A stretch of DNA of 37,551 nucleotides from Zeimonas sp036675585 (lineage in GTDB: Bacteria > Pseudomonadota > Gammaproteobacteria > Burkholderiales > Burkholderiaceae_E): contig JAKFES010000303.1 of the NCBI GenBank assembly GCA_036675585.1, forward strand, positions 1-37,551, written 5' to 3'. Numbering within the stretch: position 1 is the first letter of the stretch; every line of letters starts with the position of its first letter. Under the pieces are notes generated by a model that did no database searches, was not told where the DNA came from, and was given only the letters and a program-made list of their open reading frames with translations. Of this stretch, positions 1 through 8,650 are shown one piece after another. The position numbers and the translations under genes are program-made.

Positions 1-355
1 TCAGCACGCCGTCGAGCACCATGCGCGGCAGCGGATCGCCCGGCTTGCGCGACACGAGATTCGTTCCGGTCGAGTGCGCCCAGATCCGGAACAGCTCCTC
101 CGAGGCAACCCGGTACGTGACGTGCCAGTGCGCGATGCCGCCGTCGACGGTGGTCGCCAGCACCTCGTAGTCGACGTGGACGTCCTCCTGCAGCTTCACG
201 CGACGCCAGTACTCGGCGAGCTGCGCGTGGCCGCGCTGCACCGCGAACGGCGTGTTGCGGTATTCGCCGTCGGGCGCGAAGAGCGCGCAGAACATCGCCT
301 CGTCCTTTCGCTCCCAGGCGGCCTTGTATCCCTGCATGAACCGATCGATGTTCAT
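1..355 (-). CDS. SnoaL/NTF2-like polyketide cyclase-fold protein (partial)
   Basis: The reading frame starts at an ATG at 355-353 and runs off the left edge, so the C-terminus is missing. The visible 118 residues begin MNIDRFMQGYKAAWERKD, followed by a phenylalanine-rich stretch (MFCALFAPDGEYRNTPF) and a Trp-rich beta strand. This is the layout of SnoaL-like / nuclear transport factor 2 cone-fold proteins: an N-terminal helix with a conserved Trp, then D-G-x-Y. Members are small enzymes or ligand-binding proteins acting on hydrophobic molecules, and nothing here fixes the substrate. It is divergent from the DUF302 gene across 182 bases in which I see no convincing promoter. Confidence 0.7.
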   Translation of the reverse strand, partial: MNIDRFMQGYKAAWERKDEAMFCALFAPDGEYRNTPFAVQRGHAQLAEYWRRVKLQEDVHVDYEVLATTVDGGIAHWHVTYRVASEELFRIWAHSTGTNLVSRKPGDPLPRMVLDGVL

Positions 356-537
356 CGTGCACCCGCGCGTGGTCGTGCCCCGGATTCTGTGGACGGCGTG
401 AATCTCCGGCAAGCGAATCGTTCTCCTGTCGGCATCGAAGGGTGCGTGCGGCGCGCCCTTGCCCGGCGATCGGCCGGGCTGCGGCGAGCGGTCGGATCCG
501 CTACGATCGAACGAATCCTTCGAGACAGGGCGAAATC

Positions 538-924
538 ATGAGCAGCTATGTATTCGGCAAGAAATTGCCCCTCGATTTCGAGAGCGCAGTGGAAGCCGCG
601 ACCCGCGCGCTGGCCACCGAGGGATTCGGCGTGTTGACCGAGATCGACGTCGCGGCGACGCTGAAGAAGAAGCTTCAGCTCGATATCCCGCCCTACAAGA
701 TCCTCGGTGCGTGCAATCCCGAATTTGCCAGCCAGGCGCTCGCGATCGAGCCGCAGATCGGCGCGCTCCTCCCCTGCAACGTGGTGGTGCGCCAGGATCG
801 CGACGGCACGATCGTCGAGTTCATGGATCCGGATGCCGTGCTGGGGCTGGTCCAGGAGCCGAAGATCGGGGAGATCGCCGCCGAAGTACGCGCGCGTCTC
901 CAGCGCGTGATGGACGCGCTGTAG
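538..924 (+). CDS. DUF302 domain protein
   Basis: A 128-residue protein beginning MSSYVFGKKLPLDFESAVEA. The N-terminal half carries the DUF302 signature: a phase of F..A...A..AL..EGFGVLTEIDVAATLKKKL (residues about 11-45), then YKILGACNPEFASQAL (about 52-68) and a short PCNVVV strand. It is a soluble small protein without a signal peptide. The family folds as a compact alpha/beta domain and its biochemical role is not established; some members are found in oxidative or respiratory contexts. A longer in-frame start at 442 exists, but its extra residues are low-complexity Arg/Ala and unlike the family, so the ATG at 538 is preferred. The Shine-Dalgarno is weak (cagggcg). Confidence 0.85.
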   Translation: MSSYVFGKKLPLDFESAVEAATRALATEGFGVLTEIDVAATLKKKLQLDIPPYKILGACNPEFASQALAIEPQIGALLPCNVVVRQDRDGTIVEFMDPDAVLGLVQEPKIGEIAAEVRARLQRVMDAL

Positions 925-966
925 CAGGGCGCCGCCCGCCGTCGGGTGGCGGGGACGGGCGCGCGC

Positions 967-1875
967 TCAGGCGTGAAAGAAGTCCGATAGCGCCTGCGCC
1001 GTCGCCTCGGGCAGCTCCTCGGGAATGAAGTGCCCGGCCGGCATCGCGTGTCCGCTCACGGCGCCGGTGCATTGCGCACGCCACAGTGCCAGCGGGTCGA
1101 ACAGGCGCTGCACCACGCCGCGCTCGCCCCACAACACCAGCAGGTCGCACCCGATGCGTTCGCCCGCCGCGCGCGACGCGCGATCGTGCTCGAGGTCGAT
1201 GCCTGCGCTTGCGCGGTAGTCCTCGCAGGCGGCGTGGATTCCTTCGGACGTGCCGAAGCAGCGCTCGTAGTCGGCAAGCGCCTGTGGTTCGAGGTAACCC
1301 AGGCCCTGGCTGCCCCAGCCGCCGAGACTCGTGTGCAGGTAGAACTTCGGGTCGGCGCCGATCAGGCGCTCGGGCAGCGGCGCCGGCTGGATCAGGAAGA
1401 ACCAGTGGTAGTAGGCGCGCGCGAAGGCCATGTCGGTGGCGTCGTACATGTCCAGCGTGGGCGCGATGTCGATCAGGCACAGCCGGGCGACGCGCTGCGG
1501 GTGATCGAGCGCCAGCCGATGCGCCACGCGCGCGCCGCGGTCGTGCGCGGCGACGAAGAAGCGTTCATGACCCAACTGGCGCATCAGCGCGGCGAGGTCG
1601 GCGGCCATGCGCCGCTTGCTGTAGTTGGCATGGCCGGGCTCGCCCGGCGGCTTGGCCGAATCGCCGTAGCCGCGCAGGTCGGGCAGCACGAGGCGGAAGC
1701 GAGGCGCCAGCCGCAGCGCGACGCGGTGCCACATCGCGTGCGACTGAGGAAATCCGTGCAGCAGCAACATCGGAGGTGCATCGGCGCGTCCGCCCGTGCG
1801 GGCGAACAGGCGAATGCCATCGACGTCGTGGAATCCGGCATCGAAGCCGTCGAACCAGGGACCGTCTTCGGGCAT
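967..1875 (-). CDS. Fluoroacetate dehalogenase-like alpha/beta hydrolase
   Basis: A 302-residue alpha/beta hydrolase. The oxyanion segment LLLHGFPQSHAMW is at residues 37-49. The nucleophile elbow AHDRGAR (110-116) has Asp, not Ser, at D112, as in haloacetate dehalogenases and epoxide hydrolases. The full fluoroacetate dehalogenase set is recognisable: D112, R113 and R116 (nucleophile and carboxylate binding), D136 in LIDIAP, H157-W158 in YYHWFF with Y220 (fluoride pocket), and H282 in AGHF as general base. The length is typical of the family. Known members hydrolyse C-F, C-Cl or C-Br bonds of 2-haloacids, but relatives with the same motifs can prefer chloroacetate or other substrates. The ATG has AGGAG seven bases upstream. 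It is divergent from the thioesterase-hydantoinase pair. Confidence 0.85.
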   Translation of the reverse strand: MPEDGPWFDGFDAGFHDVDGIRLFARTGGRADAPPMLLLHGFPQSHAMWHRVALRLAPRFRLVLPDLRGYGDSAKPPGEPGHANYSKRRMAADLAALMRQLGHERFFVAAHDRGARVAHRLALDHPQRVARLCLIDIAPTLDMYDATDMAFARAYYHWFFLIQPAPLPERLIGADPKFYLHTSLGGWGSQGLGYLEPQALADYERCFGTSEGIHAACEDYRASAGIDLEHDRASRAAGERIGCDLLVLWGERGVVQRLFDPLALWRAQCTGAVSGHAMPAGHFIPEELPEATAQALSDFFHA

Positions 1876-1951
1876 GCGAGGCTCCTCGTGCAGGCGATTC
1901 TATCCGGCGTGGTCCTTCGGTTACGCTTGGCAGACTTTCCCGTGGAGGCCC

Positions 1952-2776
1952 ATGACCGACTCTCCATCGAATGGCGCTCCGGCCGCCGCCTACACCGCGC
2001 TCGACGCCCGCAGCTTTCGTGCGAGCGCGCTCACCCGCGGCCCGTGGGACCCCGGTCACCAGCACGCCGGCCCGCCGATCGCGCTCGTGTGCCGTGCGGT
2101 CGAGAAGGCGGCCAGCGAGCACGGCCTGACGCACATCGCTCGCCTGACGGCGAACCTGCTGCGTCCGATCCCGATCGGCGACCTCATCGTCGAAGTGATG
2201 ACCGACTATGTCGGCCGCAACGCCGGACACTTCTCCGCACACCTGATGGCGGGCGACAAGGACGTCGCCCGCTTCACGGCCCTCGCGCAACGCGAATCGA
2301 CGGTCGAGTTGCCGGACGAGCTGCCCGGGCATCCGCTGCCGTTGGCGCCGCTCGCACCCGGGGCGTCGCCGGCGGCGAACTTCCCGTTCGCCGGCCGGCA
2401 GCTCGGCTATGCCGATCTGGTCGAGGCGCGCATGGCGCGCGGAACGTTGTGGAAAGGTCCGTGCGCGGTCTGGTTCCGCATGCGTCATCCGTTGCTCGAG
2501 GGCGAGGCGTCGAGCCCGTACCAGCGCGTGGCGGTGGCCGCGGATTCCGGCAACGGCGTCAGTGCCGTCCTCGACTACGAGCGCTACAGCTTCGTGAATT
2601 CGGACCTCACGATCAACCTGCTGCGCAGGCCGGTCGGCGAATGGATCTGCCTGGACGCGCGAACCGCGCTGGGCACCGAGGGCGGTGGTCTCGCCGAATC
2701 GGCGCTCTACGATGAACGGGGTCTGATCGGACGCGCGACGCAGAGCCTCGCCGTGCGGTCGCGCACGTCGTCATGA
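1952..2776 (+). CDS. Acyl-CoA thioesterase-like (TesB/4HBT double hotdog) protein
   Basis: A 274-residue cytoplasmic protein with the double-hotdog architecture of thioesterase-like family proteins. An N-terminal hotdog contains ALTRGPWDPGHQHAGPPIAL (about residues 26-45) and a beta-rich part LTANLLRPIPIGDLIVEV. A C-terminal hotdog contains YQRVAVAADSGNG and FVNSDLTINLLRRP. These proteins hydrolyse acyl-CoA thioesters; the acyl chain specificity cannot be read from the sequence. The ATG at 1952 has GGAGG at 1944-1948. Its stop overlaps the hydantoinase start (ATGA at 2773-2776), so the two are translationally coupled in one operon, an uncommon pairing. A related ancestry with acyl-CoA dehydrogenase-linked thioesterases is possible. 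Confidence 0.8.
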   Translation: MTDSPSNGAPAAAYTALDARSFRASALTRGPWDPGHQHAGPPIALVCRAVEKAASEHGLTHIARLTANLLRPIPIGDLIVEVMTDYVGRNAGHFSAHLMAGDKDVARFTALAQRESTVELPDELPGHPLPLAPLAPGASPAANFPFAGRQLGYADLVEARMARGTLWKGPCAVWFRMRHPLLEGEASSPYQRVAVAADSGNGVSAVLDYERYSFVNSDLTINLLRRPVGEWICLDARTALGTEGGGLAESALYDERGLIGRATQSLAVRSRTSS

Positions 2777-4209
2777 ACGACCCCCGCGCCTCGTCTTCGC
2801 TTCTCGACCTCGTCGTTCGCCATGCGGTCGTCGCGACGGCGAGCGACACGGTCCGCTGTGACATCGGCGTTCGGGACGGCCGCATCGTCCTGCTGGGCGA
2901 GAACCTGCCGGCCGGAGCGCGCGAGATCGACGCCGCGGGTCGCTTCGTGACGCCCGGCGGCGTCGATACGCACTGTCACATCGACCAGCCGATTCCGCCG
3001 CCCGTGCGCCTGGCCGATGACTTCGAGAGCGGGACACGCTCTGCAGCGTGCGGTGGAACCACCACGGTCGTACCGTTCGCCGCGCAGGAGCGCGGTGGCA
3101 CCGTACAGGCGGCGGTCGACGACTACCACCGCCGCGCCGAAGGGCGAGCGAGCGTCGACTACGCGTTCCATCTGATCGTCAGCGATCCGACGCCGGACGT
3201 ATTGACGAACGAGTTGCCGCGGCTCGTCGCCGAGGGCTACACGTCGTTCAAGCTGTACATGACCTATCCGGGGCTGCGGCTCGACGACCGCCAGTTGCTC
3301 GACCTGCTCGCGGTCGCCAGGAAGCACGGTGCGATGGCGATGGTCCATGCCGAGAATTCGGACTGCATCGCCTGGCTCAGCGACCAACTGATCGCTGCCG
3401 GGTTGAGCGCGCCGCGCTTCCACGCGCGATCCCGTCCGATGCTCGTCGAGCGGGAGGCGACGCATCGCGCGGTGTCGCTTGCCGAGTTGGTCGACGTTCC
3501 GATCCTCATCGTGCACGTCTCGGGCAGCGAAGCGGTGGAACAGATCCGCTGGGCGCGCGGCCGCGGGTTGAACATCTTCGCCGAGACCTGCCCCCAGTAC
3601 CTGTTGCTCACGGCGGCCGATCTGGGCATCGACGACGAATACAGCGGGGCGAAATGCGTCTGCAGCCCGCCGCCGCGCGATGCATCGAGCCAGCAGGCGA
3701 TCTGGAACGGCCTGGCGGACGGGTTGTTCACGGTCGTGTCGTCGGACCACTCGCCGTTCGTCTTCGAGGGCACGAGCGGGAAGAAGCCGGGCGGAAAGGA
3801 AGTCCCGTTCCCGTACATTCCGAACGGCATCCCGGGAATCGAGACCCGGCTGCCGCTGCTGTTCTCGGAAGGCGTTCTCAAGGGCCGGATCTCGATCAAC
3901 CGTTTCGTCGAGCTGACCTCGACGAATCCGGCCAAGGCGTACGGACTGCATCCGCGCAAAGGAACGATCGCGCCGGGCGCCGACGCGGACCTGGTCATCT
4001 GGGAGGAGCGCCCGATCGTGCTGAGCAACGCGATGCTCCATCACGCGTGCGATTACACGCCGTACGAAGGCATGGCGCTGTCGGCGTGGCCGGCGTATAC
4101 GTTGCTGCGCGGTGATGTGGTCTGGAACGGCAGCGAGTTCGTCGGGCGGCCCGGAAACGGGCGCTTCCTGCGCTGTGGTTTGCCGACGCTGCTGCCCGCC
4201 TCGCGCTGA
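2773..4209 (+). CDS. hydA: Dihydropyrimidinase / D-hydantoinase
   Basis: A 478-residue cyclic amidohydrolase that opens dihydropyrimidine or hydantoin rings to N-carbamoyl amino acids. It shows the binuclear metal set of the family: H67 and H69 in VDTHCHID, the Lys to be carboxylated K160 in TSFKLYMTYPG, H192 in MVHAENSD, H248 in IVHVSGSEA, and catalytic D325 in SSDHSPF. The substrate-loop Tyr (Y165, in MTYPG) and the ETCPQYLLLT segment are also present. Length and motif spacing are normal. It starts at an ATG overlapping the thioesterase stop by four bases. No beta-ureidopropionase or carbamoylase gene is adjacent, so the pathway partner must lie elsewhere. The choice between pyrimidine catabolism and hydantoin use is not decided by sequence. 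Confidence 0.92.
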   Translation: MNDPRASSSLLDLVVRHAVVATASDTVRCDIGVRDGRIVLLGENLPAGAREIDAAGRFVTPGGVDTHCHIDQPIPPPVRLADDFESGTRSAACGGTTTVVPFAAQERGGTVQAAVDDYHRRAEGRASVDYAFHLIVSDPTPDVLTNELPRLVAEGYTSFKLYMTYPGLRLDDRQLLDLLAVARKHGAMAMVHAENSDCIAWLSDQLIAAGLSAPRFHARSRPMLVEREATHRAVSLAELVDVPILIVHVSGSEAVEQIRWARGRGLNIFAETCPQYLLLTAADLGIDDEYSGAKCVCSPPPRDASSQQAIWNGLADGLFTVVSSDHSPFVFEGTSGKKPGGKEVPFPYIPNGIPGIETRLPLLFSEGVLKGRISINRFVELTSTNPAKAYGLHPRKGTIAPGADADLVIWEERPIVLSNAMLHHACDYTPYEGMALSAWPAYTLLRGDVVWNGSEFVGRPGNGRFLRCGLPTLLPASR

Positions 4210-4238
4210 GATCGACTGCCGGTCGAACGGATCCGCCG

Positions 4239-5648
4239 TCAGGCTCGCTCATCGCCAGCGAACACGCGGCCCGGGCTGAGAATGTTCTTCGGATCGAGGC
4301 TTCGCTTGAGAAGGCGCATCAGCGCGATCTCCTGCGCGGTCCGCGTATGCCCGAGCCATTCGCGCTTCTGGAAACCGATGCCATGCTCGGCCGAGATCGA
4401 TCCCTTCGCCGCCCGCGTTGCCTCGTACACGAAGCGGTCGACGACGATGCGCGGCGTTCCGTCGGCACCGATGTCGGTGACGACATGCAGATTACCGTCG
4501 CCGATGTGACCGAAGAGGCCGATCTTCGCGTCCGGCCATTCGGCGGCCGCGCGATCGATGATCGTTCTCGCGAATTCGTCCATCGCGCCGACCGGCATGC
4601 TGACGTCGTAGGAGAGAAACGGCTTCAGCTTGAGGACCGCCTCGGAAACCGCATCGCGCACTTCCCATAACGCGCGCACCTCGCGCGACGACTTGCCGAG
4701 GACGATGTCGCCGACCCATCCCTTTTCGAGTGCCGTGCCCATTGCTTTCTCGAACGCGTCGGCATCGGCCTCGGGATCGGAGCCCAGGCTCTCGACCAGC
4801 ACGTAGAGCGGGCTTCCGAACGGCAAGGGCGCTCGCACGCGCGGTACCGACTCCAGGATCAACCCGTAGGCGTTGCGCCACAGCGCCTCGAATGCGCTCA
4901 GGCGGCCGGCGAGTGCGCCCTTCAGGAACAGCAGCAGCTCGATCGCGCTGGCGAAATCGGCGACGCTGCAGAATGCGACGACCTGGCTGAGCGGCTTCGG
5001 ATGCAGTCGCAGCACCGCGCGCGTGATGACGCCGAGGGTGCCCTCGCTGCCGACGAAAAGATGCTTCAGGTCGTAGCCCGCGTTGTTCTTCGTCATCTTG
5101 TGCGTGCCGTCGACCACGGTGCCGTCGGCGAGCACGGCCTCGATCCCGAGCACGAGGTCGCGCATCATGCCGTAGCGAAGCACGCGATTGCCGCCGGCAT
5201 TGGTCGAGAGGTTTCCGCCCACCGTGCACGACCCGCGCGATCCGATGTCGAGCGGAAAGAAGAAACCCGCATCGTCGGCAGCCTGCTGCACCTGCTGCAG
5301 CGTTGCGCCCGACTGCACGGTGAGGGTTGCCGACGCCCGATCGAGTTCCTCGATCCGGGTCATTCGCTGCGTGGACAATGCGATCTCGCCGTCGGCGGGC
5401 GTGCCGGCGGAAACGAGGCCGGTCATACCGCCTTGCGGAACGAGCGCCTGGCCGAATTCGTGGCACAGGCGCAGGCATTCCGATACCTGCGCAGTCGTCG
5501 CGGGCCGGAGCACGAGCCACGGCGTTCCGCATCGTTCGCGACTGATGTCATCGGAATACGCCGGGCCGATCGCCTCGCCTCGCAGGAGTCCGGACGCGTC
5601 GAGCACGCCCGCCAGCGCCCGTGTCAGCTCTTCCCGATTCACGGTCAT
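4239..5648 (-). CDS. FAD-binding 2-hydroxyacid dehydrogenase (GlcD / D-lactate dehydrogenase type)
   Basis: A 469-residue flavoprotein of the vanillyl-alcohol-oxidase fold. The N-terminal FAD_binding_4 domain (about residues 40-215) has PQGGMTGLVSAG (71-82), GGNLSTNAGGNRVLRYG (144-160) and VGSEGTLGVIT. The C-terminal FAD-oxidase domain carries the active-site FGHIGDGNLHVV (379-390) and SAEHGIGFQKREWL (419-432). This is the pattern of GlcD, D-lactate and D-2-hydroxyglutarate dehydrogenases, which oxidise D-2-hydroxyacids and pass electrons to a carrier. No glcE or glcF subunit is adjacent, which favours a stand-alone D-2-hydroxyacid dehydrogenase. It lies directly downstream of the TRAP transporter genes on the same strand, so the imported substrate may be a hydroxyacid (inference). 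Confidence 0.88.
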   Translation of the reverse strand: MTVNREELTRALAGVLDASGLLRGEAIGPAYSDDISRERCGTPWLVLRPATTAQVSECLRLCHEFGQALVPQGGMTGLVSAGTPADGEIALSTQRMTRIEELDRASATLTVQSGATLQQVQQAADDAGFFFPLDIGSRGSCTVGGNLSTNAGGNRVLRYGMMRDLVLGIEAVLADGTVVDGTHKMTKNNAGYDLKHLFVGSEGTLGVITRAVLRLHPKPLSQVVAFCSVADFASAIELLLFLKGALAGRLSAFEALWRNAYGLILESVPRVRAPLPFGSPLYVLVESLGSDPEADADAFEKAMGTALEKGWVGDIVLGKSSREVRALWEVRDAVSEAVLKLKPFLSYDVSMPVGAMDEFARTIIDRAAAEWPDAKIGLFGHIGDGNLHVVTDIGADGTPRIVVDRFVYEATRAAKGSISAEHGIGFQKREWLGHTRTAQEIALMRLLKRSLDPKNILSPGRVFAGDERA

Positions 5649-5665
5649 CGTTGTCTAGCTCGAAC

Positions 5666-5699
5666 CCCGACGACCCGCGAACTTCGGCGAATCGTCGGG
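5666..5699. repeat. Inverted repeat between dctP and the FAD dehydrogenase gene
   Basis: CCCGACGA at 5666-5673 and TCGTCGGG at 5692-5699 are exact 8-base reverse complements separated by 18 bases. In leftward transcripts this would form a hairpin between dctP and the downstream dehydrogenase. No T-run follows, so it is not a classical intrinsic terminator; it could stabilise the upstream mRNA or attenuate readthrough. Confidence 0.45.
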
Positions 5700-5712
5700 C
5701 TTGCTCGATCAC

Positions 5713-6744
5713 TTACGGTTTCGTCGCGTTTTCCGCCTTCACCTTCTCGATCTCGGCGCGGAAATCGGCGAGCACCGCCTTCCCGTCGACGCCCATCGGT
5801 GCGACGCGCTCGATCCACTCCTTCTCGAGCGGATCGAGCCGCTCATGGATCTGCCGGGCGAATTCCGGCGACGGCGTGACGAAATCGTAGCCGGCTTCCC
5901 GCATCGCCTTGCCGGCCTTCTGCTCGCCACGATCCCAGGCCCGACCCGCGACCCAGGCGAACGCCTCGCCGGACACCCGGTCGATCGCCGCTCGGTCTTC
6001 GGCCGACAGCGAGTCGAACTTCTTCTGGTTCATGATCACGTAATGGCTGTCGCGATACAGCCCGCCCGGCACAACCAGCGCATGCTTGAGGATCTTGTCG
6101 ATCTTGAAGGCCGGGATCGATTCGTTGTTGAACAGCACGCCGTCGACGACGCCGTTGGAGAGCATCTCGTAGGCCTGGCTCGCCGGGGCGAAGACCGGCG
6201 AGACGCCGAGCGCCACGGCGACCTTTTGCGCGATGCCGCCCGAGGCACGGATCTTCAGCCCCTTCGCATCCTCCAGCGATCGGACGGCCTTGTTCGACGT
6301 GTGCAGGTAGCCCGGGCCGTGCGTCCACAGCGTCAGCAGCTTGACGCCCTCGAACTCGTTGTACCGGGCAAAGTGCCTTTGATGGATGCGCCAGTAGGCA
6401 ACGGTTGCCGACGTCGCGTCCTCGGCGACGAACGGCATCTTCGCGGCGTCGGGCAGCTTGAACCGATCGGCGGTGTACGCGTCGACGCTCATCGCAACGT
6501 CGGCGACGCCCTTGCGAACGAGATCGAAATGCGCCTCCGGCTTCCCGAGCGCGGGAATGATCTGGACCTTCACTCGCCCGGCGGTCTCCTTCTCGACGTT
6601 GTTGGCCCATACCTGCAGGATGTCGGTGGTGATCAGATGGGTCGGCGGCAGCCAGTTGCTGACGCGCAGGACCGTTTGTGCCGATGCGGGCAGGCTGAGC
6701 GCACACCCGACCAGCAGCGACGCGAACAGGGGAAACTTGCGCAT
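5713..6744 (-). CDS. dctP: TRAP transporter substrate-binding protein DctP
   Basis: A 343-residue periplasmic solute receptor. The signal peptide is MRKFPLFASLLVGCALSLPA followed by SA, with predicted cleavage at ASA/QT (22/23). The mature part starts with the LRVSNWLPPTH strand. The conserved binding-site Arg is R166 in LKIRASGG, and VPGGLYRDSHYVIMNQKKF near the hinge is typical of DctP family proteins, in which the Arg salt-bridges a carboxylate of the ligand. This supports an organic acid ligand without naming it. AGGA lies before the ATG. It is the last TRAP gene of a leftward dctQ-dctM-dctP order, 25 bases after dctM, and is followed by the FAD dehydrogenase. Confidence 0.92.
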   Translation of the reverse strand: MRKFPLFASLLVGCALSLPASAQTVLRVSNWLPPTHLITTDILQVWANNVEKETAGRVKVQIIPALGKPEAHFDLVRKGVADVAMSVDAYTADRFKLPDAAKMPFVAEDATSATVAYWRIHQRHFARYNEFEGVKLLTLWTHGPGYLHTSNKAVRSLEDAKGLKIRASGGIAQKVAVALGVSPVFAPASQAYEMLSNGVVDGVLFNNESIPAFKIDKILKHALVVPGGLYRDSHYVIMNQKKFDSLSAEDRAAIDRVSGEAFAWVAGRAWDRGEQKAGKAMREAGYDFVTPSPEFARQIHERLDPLEKEWIERVAPMGVDGKAVLADFRAEIEKVKAENATKP

Positions 6745-6769
6745 GGATTCCTGTCTCCTGATTGTGGAA

Positions 6770-8062
6770 CTACTTCATGAACGAAGGAAGGAACAACGCG
6801 ATCGACGGAACGGCAATCAGCACCGTCACGCGAAGGATGTCGGCGATGATGAACGGGATCACGCCCCGAAAGATCGTCCGGGTAGGAACGTCGGGCAGTG
6901 TCGACTTCAGCACGAACACGTTCATTCCGATCGGCGGGGTGATCAGGCTGATTTCGATCACGACGACGATCAGCACCCCGAACCAGATCGGGTCGAATCC
7001 CGCGCCGATCGCCAACGGGTAGAAGATGGGTACGGTCAACAACAGCATCGACATGCTTTCCAGAATGCAGCCGAGCACGACATAGATGCCGGTGATGGCA
7101 ATGATGACCATCAGCGGCGACGTGCCGAGCGCGTTCACCCAGGCGATGAGCGCCTCGGGCAGGCCGGCGATGTTGACGAAGTTCGCGAAGATCAGCGCAC
7201 CGATCAGTATCGTGAAAATGGCGGCGGTCATGCGTGCGGTTTCGAGCAGCACCTGGACGAAACCGCGCAAGTCGAGCGTTCGCCGGGCGAGCGCGAACAG
7301 GAATGCACCCCCGGCGCCGATTCCCGCGGCTTCGGTCGGCGTGAAGGCGCCGACGTAGATTCCGCCGATCACCACCACGAACAACAGCGCGACGCCCCAC
7401 ACGCCAGCGAGCGCGCGCAGGCGCTCGGGCCAGGCCGTCTTCGGGCCGGGTGGGCCGAGTTCGGGGCGCAGGCCGGTGCTCACGGCCACGGCAAGCATGT
7501 AGAAACCGAGTCCGAGCAGCCCGGGAAGAACGCCGGCGACGAACAGCTTGCCGATGTCGTTGTTGGTCATGATTCCATACAGCACGAGCACGATGCTCGG
7601 TGGAATCAGGATTCCGAGCGTTCCGCCGGCCGCCACGGATCCGGTGGCGAGCGAGTCCGCGTACTTGAACTCGCGCATCGAAGGCATCGCGACTTTGGAC
7701 ATCGTCGCCGCAGTGGCCAGGCTGGATCCGCAAACGGCGCTGAAACCGGCGCACGCGGTGAGCGTCGCGAGCGCCAGCCCGCCGCGCAGGTGACCCAGGA
7801 GCGCATAGGCGGCCCGGTACAACTCGTTGGACAGCTTCGAGGCGGTGATGAAGTTGCCCATCAGGATGAACAGCGGCACCACGGTCAAGCCATAGGACAA
7901 CGGCGTTTCATACGCCAGTTGCCCCAGCATCGCGCGCGCCGGTTCCCAGTCGGTGAGATACGCAAATCCCCCGACCCCGACGATCAGCATGCCGAAGCCG
8001 ATCGGTACGCCGATGAAGAGAAGCAGGAAGACGATCGCGAATCCGATCAGGGCGACGGTCAT
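6770..8062 (-). CDS. dctM: TRAP transporter large permease DctM
   Basis: A 430-residue integral membrane protein of the DctM family, the ion-coupled transport subunit of a TRAP system. It begins MTVALIGFAIVFLLLFIGVP and has about a dozen hydrophobic segments. Family signatures are PLFILMGNFITASKLSNELY, the GFSAVCGSSLATAATMSKVAMP region, GTLGILIPPSIVLVLYGIMT, and ISLITPPIGMNVFVLKS near the C-terminus. The start at 8062 is fixed by an ATGA overlap with the dctQ stop (8059-8062). It works with DctP and DctQ, driving uptake with an ion gradient. Length is normal, so the permease is probably functional. Confidence 0.93.
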   Translation of the reverse strand: MTVALIGFAIVFLLLFIGVPIGFGMLIVGVGGFAYLTDWEPARAMLGQLAYETPLSYGLTVVPLFILMGNFITASKLSNELYRAAYALLGHLRGGLALATLTACAGFSAVCGSSLATAATMSKVAMPSMREFKYADSLATGSVAAGGTLGILIPPSIVLVLYGIMTNNDIGKLFVAGVLPGLLGLGFYMLAVAVSTGLRPELGPPGPKTAWPERLRALAGVWGVALLFVVVIGGIYVGAFTPTEAAGIGAGGAFLFALARRTLDLRGFVQVLLETARMTAAIFTILIGALIFANFVNIAGLPEALIAWVNALGTSPLMVIIAITGIYVVLGCILESMSMLLLTVPIFYPLAIGAGFDPIWFGVLIVVVIEISLITPPIGMNVFVLKSTLPDVPTRTIFRGVIPFIIADILRVTVLIAVPSIALFLPSFMK

Positions 8063-8583
8063 CGGGACGCCCCGTTTTCCGGGCCGTCGTCGGTGATGCC
8101 GCGTGTTTCGACTGCTCGTGCGGAGTCGGGGTTCCCGCGCCGTGTCAACGAAAACACGCCGGCCACCACGGAGGTCGCAGCGATGAAGTAGGCAACCGGT
8201 GCGTACGGGATATGCAGGAACGAACTCGTATCGCCGTGACGCGCCAGATCGTTCGCGAGTTGCCACACCTCGAATGCGATCCACAGTGCGCAGGCGGCGC
8301 TGGCCGCGGTCGAGACGGCGTGCGTTGCGCGCCCGAGTGCCGAGCCCGGCGCCAGGGTGAACAGATCCACCGTGATGTGCTCCCGGCGTCGACTGACCAG
8401 CGGGAACGCCGCGAAAACGAGCAGCGCCAGGGCGATTGCACTGATTTCCGCGGAACCGGGCAGCGGCTTGCCGATGAAGTACCGCCCAGCCACATCGACC
8501 ACCGTGATCAACATCAGCAGGAACAGGAGGGCCGCCGTGAGGACTTCCAGAACCTTTTCCGCTACTCGCCCTGCGCTCGTCAA
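8059..8583 (-). CDS. dctQ: TRAP transporter small permease DctQ
   Basis: A 174-residue membrane protein with four hydrophobic helices (about residues 13-33, 48-65, 87-108 and 128-148). Early helix LMLITVVDVAGRYFIGKPLPGSAE has the conserved DxxGRY-x-F-x-x-x-P-x-x-G-x-E motif of DctQ proteins. No ATG fits the N-terminus: the best start is TTG at 8583, preceded by a very strong GGGAGGAG Shine-Dalgarno, which explains how a TTG could be used efficiently. The stop overlaps the dctM ATG. The C-terminal tail (RGNPDSARAVETRG...) is polar and variable. Confidence 0.9.
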   Translation of the reverse strand: MTSAGRVAEKVLEVLTAALLFLLMLITVVDVAGRYFIGKPLPGSAEISAIALALLVFAAFPLVSRRREHITVDLFTLAPGSALGRATHAVSTAASAACALWIAFEVWQLANDLARHGDTSSFLHIPYAPVAYFIAATSVVAGVFSLTRRGNPDSARAVETRGITDDGPENGASR

Positions 8584-8650
8584 GTCTCCTCCCGTTCGGC
8601 GCCCGATTCTTGTTCGATCGCTGGCCGCTTCCCTGCATGCTGGAGCGGCG

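Noticed and set aside
2707..4044. A 445-codon minus-strand open frame over the hydantoinase
   Set aside because: The plus-strand hydantoinase has all catalytic residues; this frame has none of a known family.
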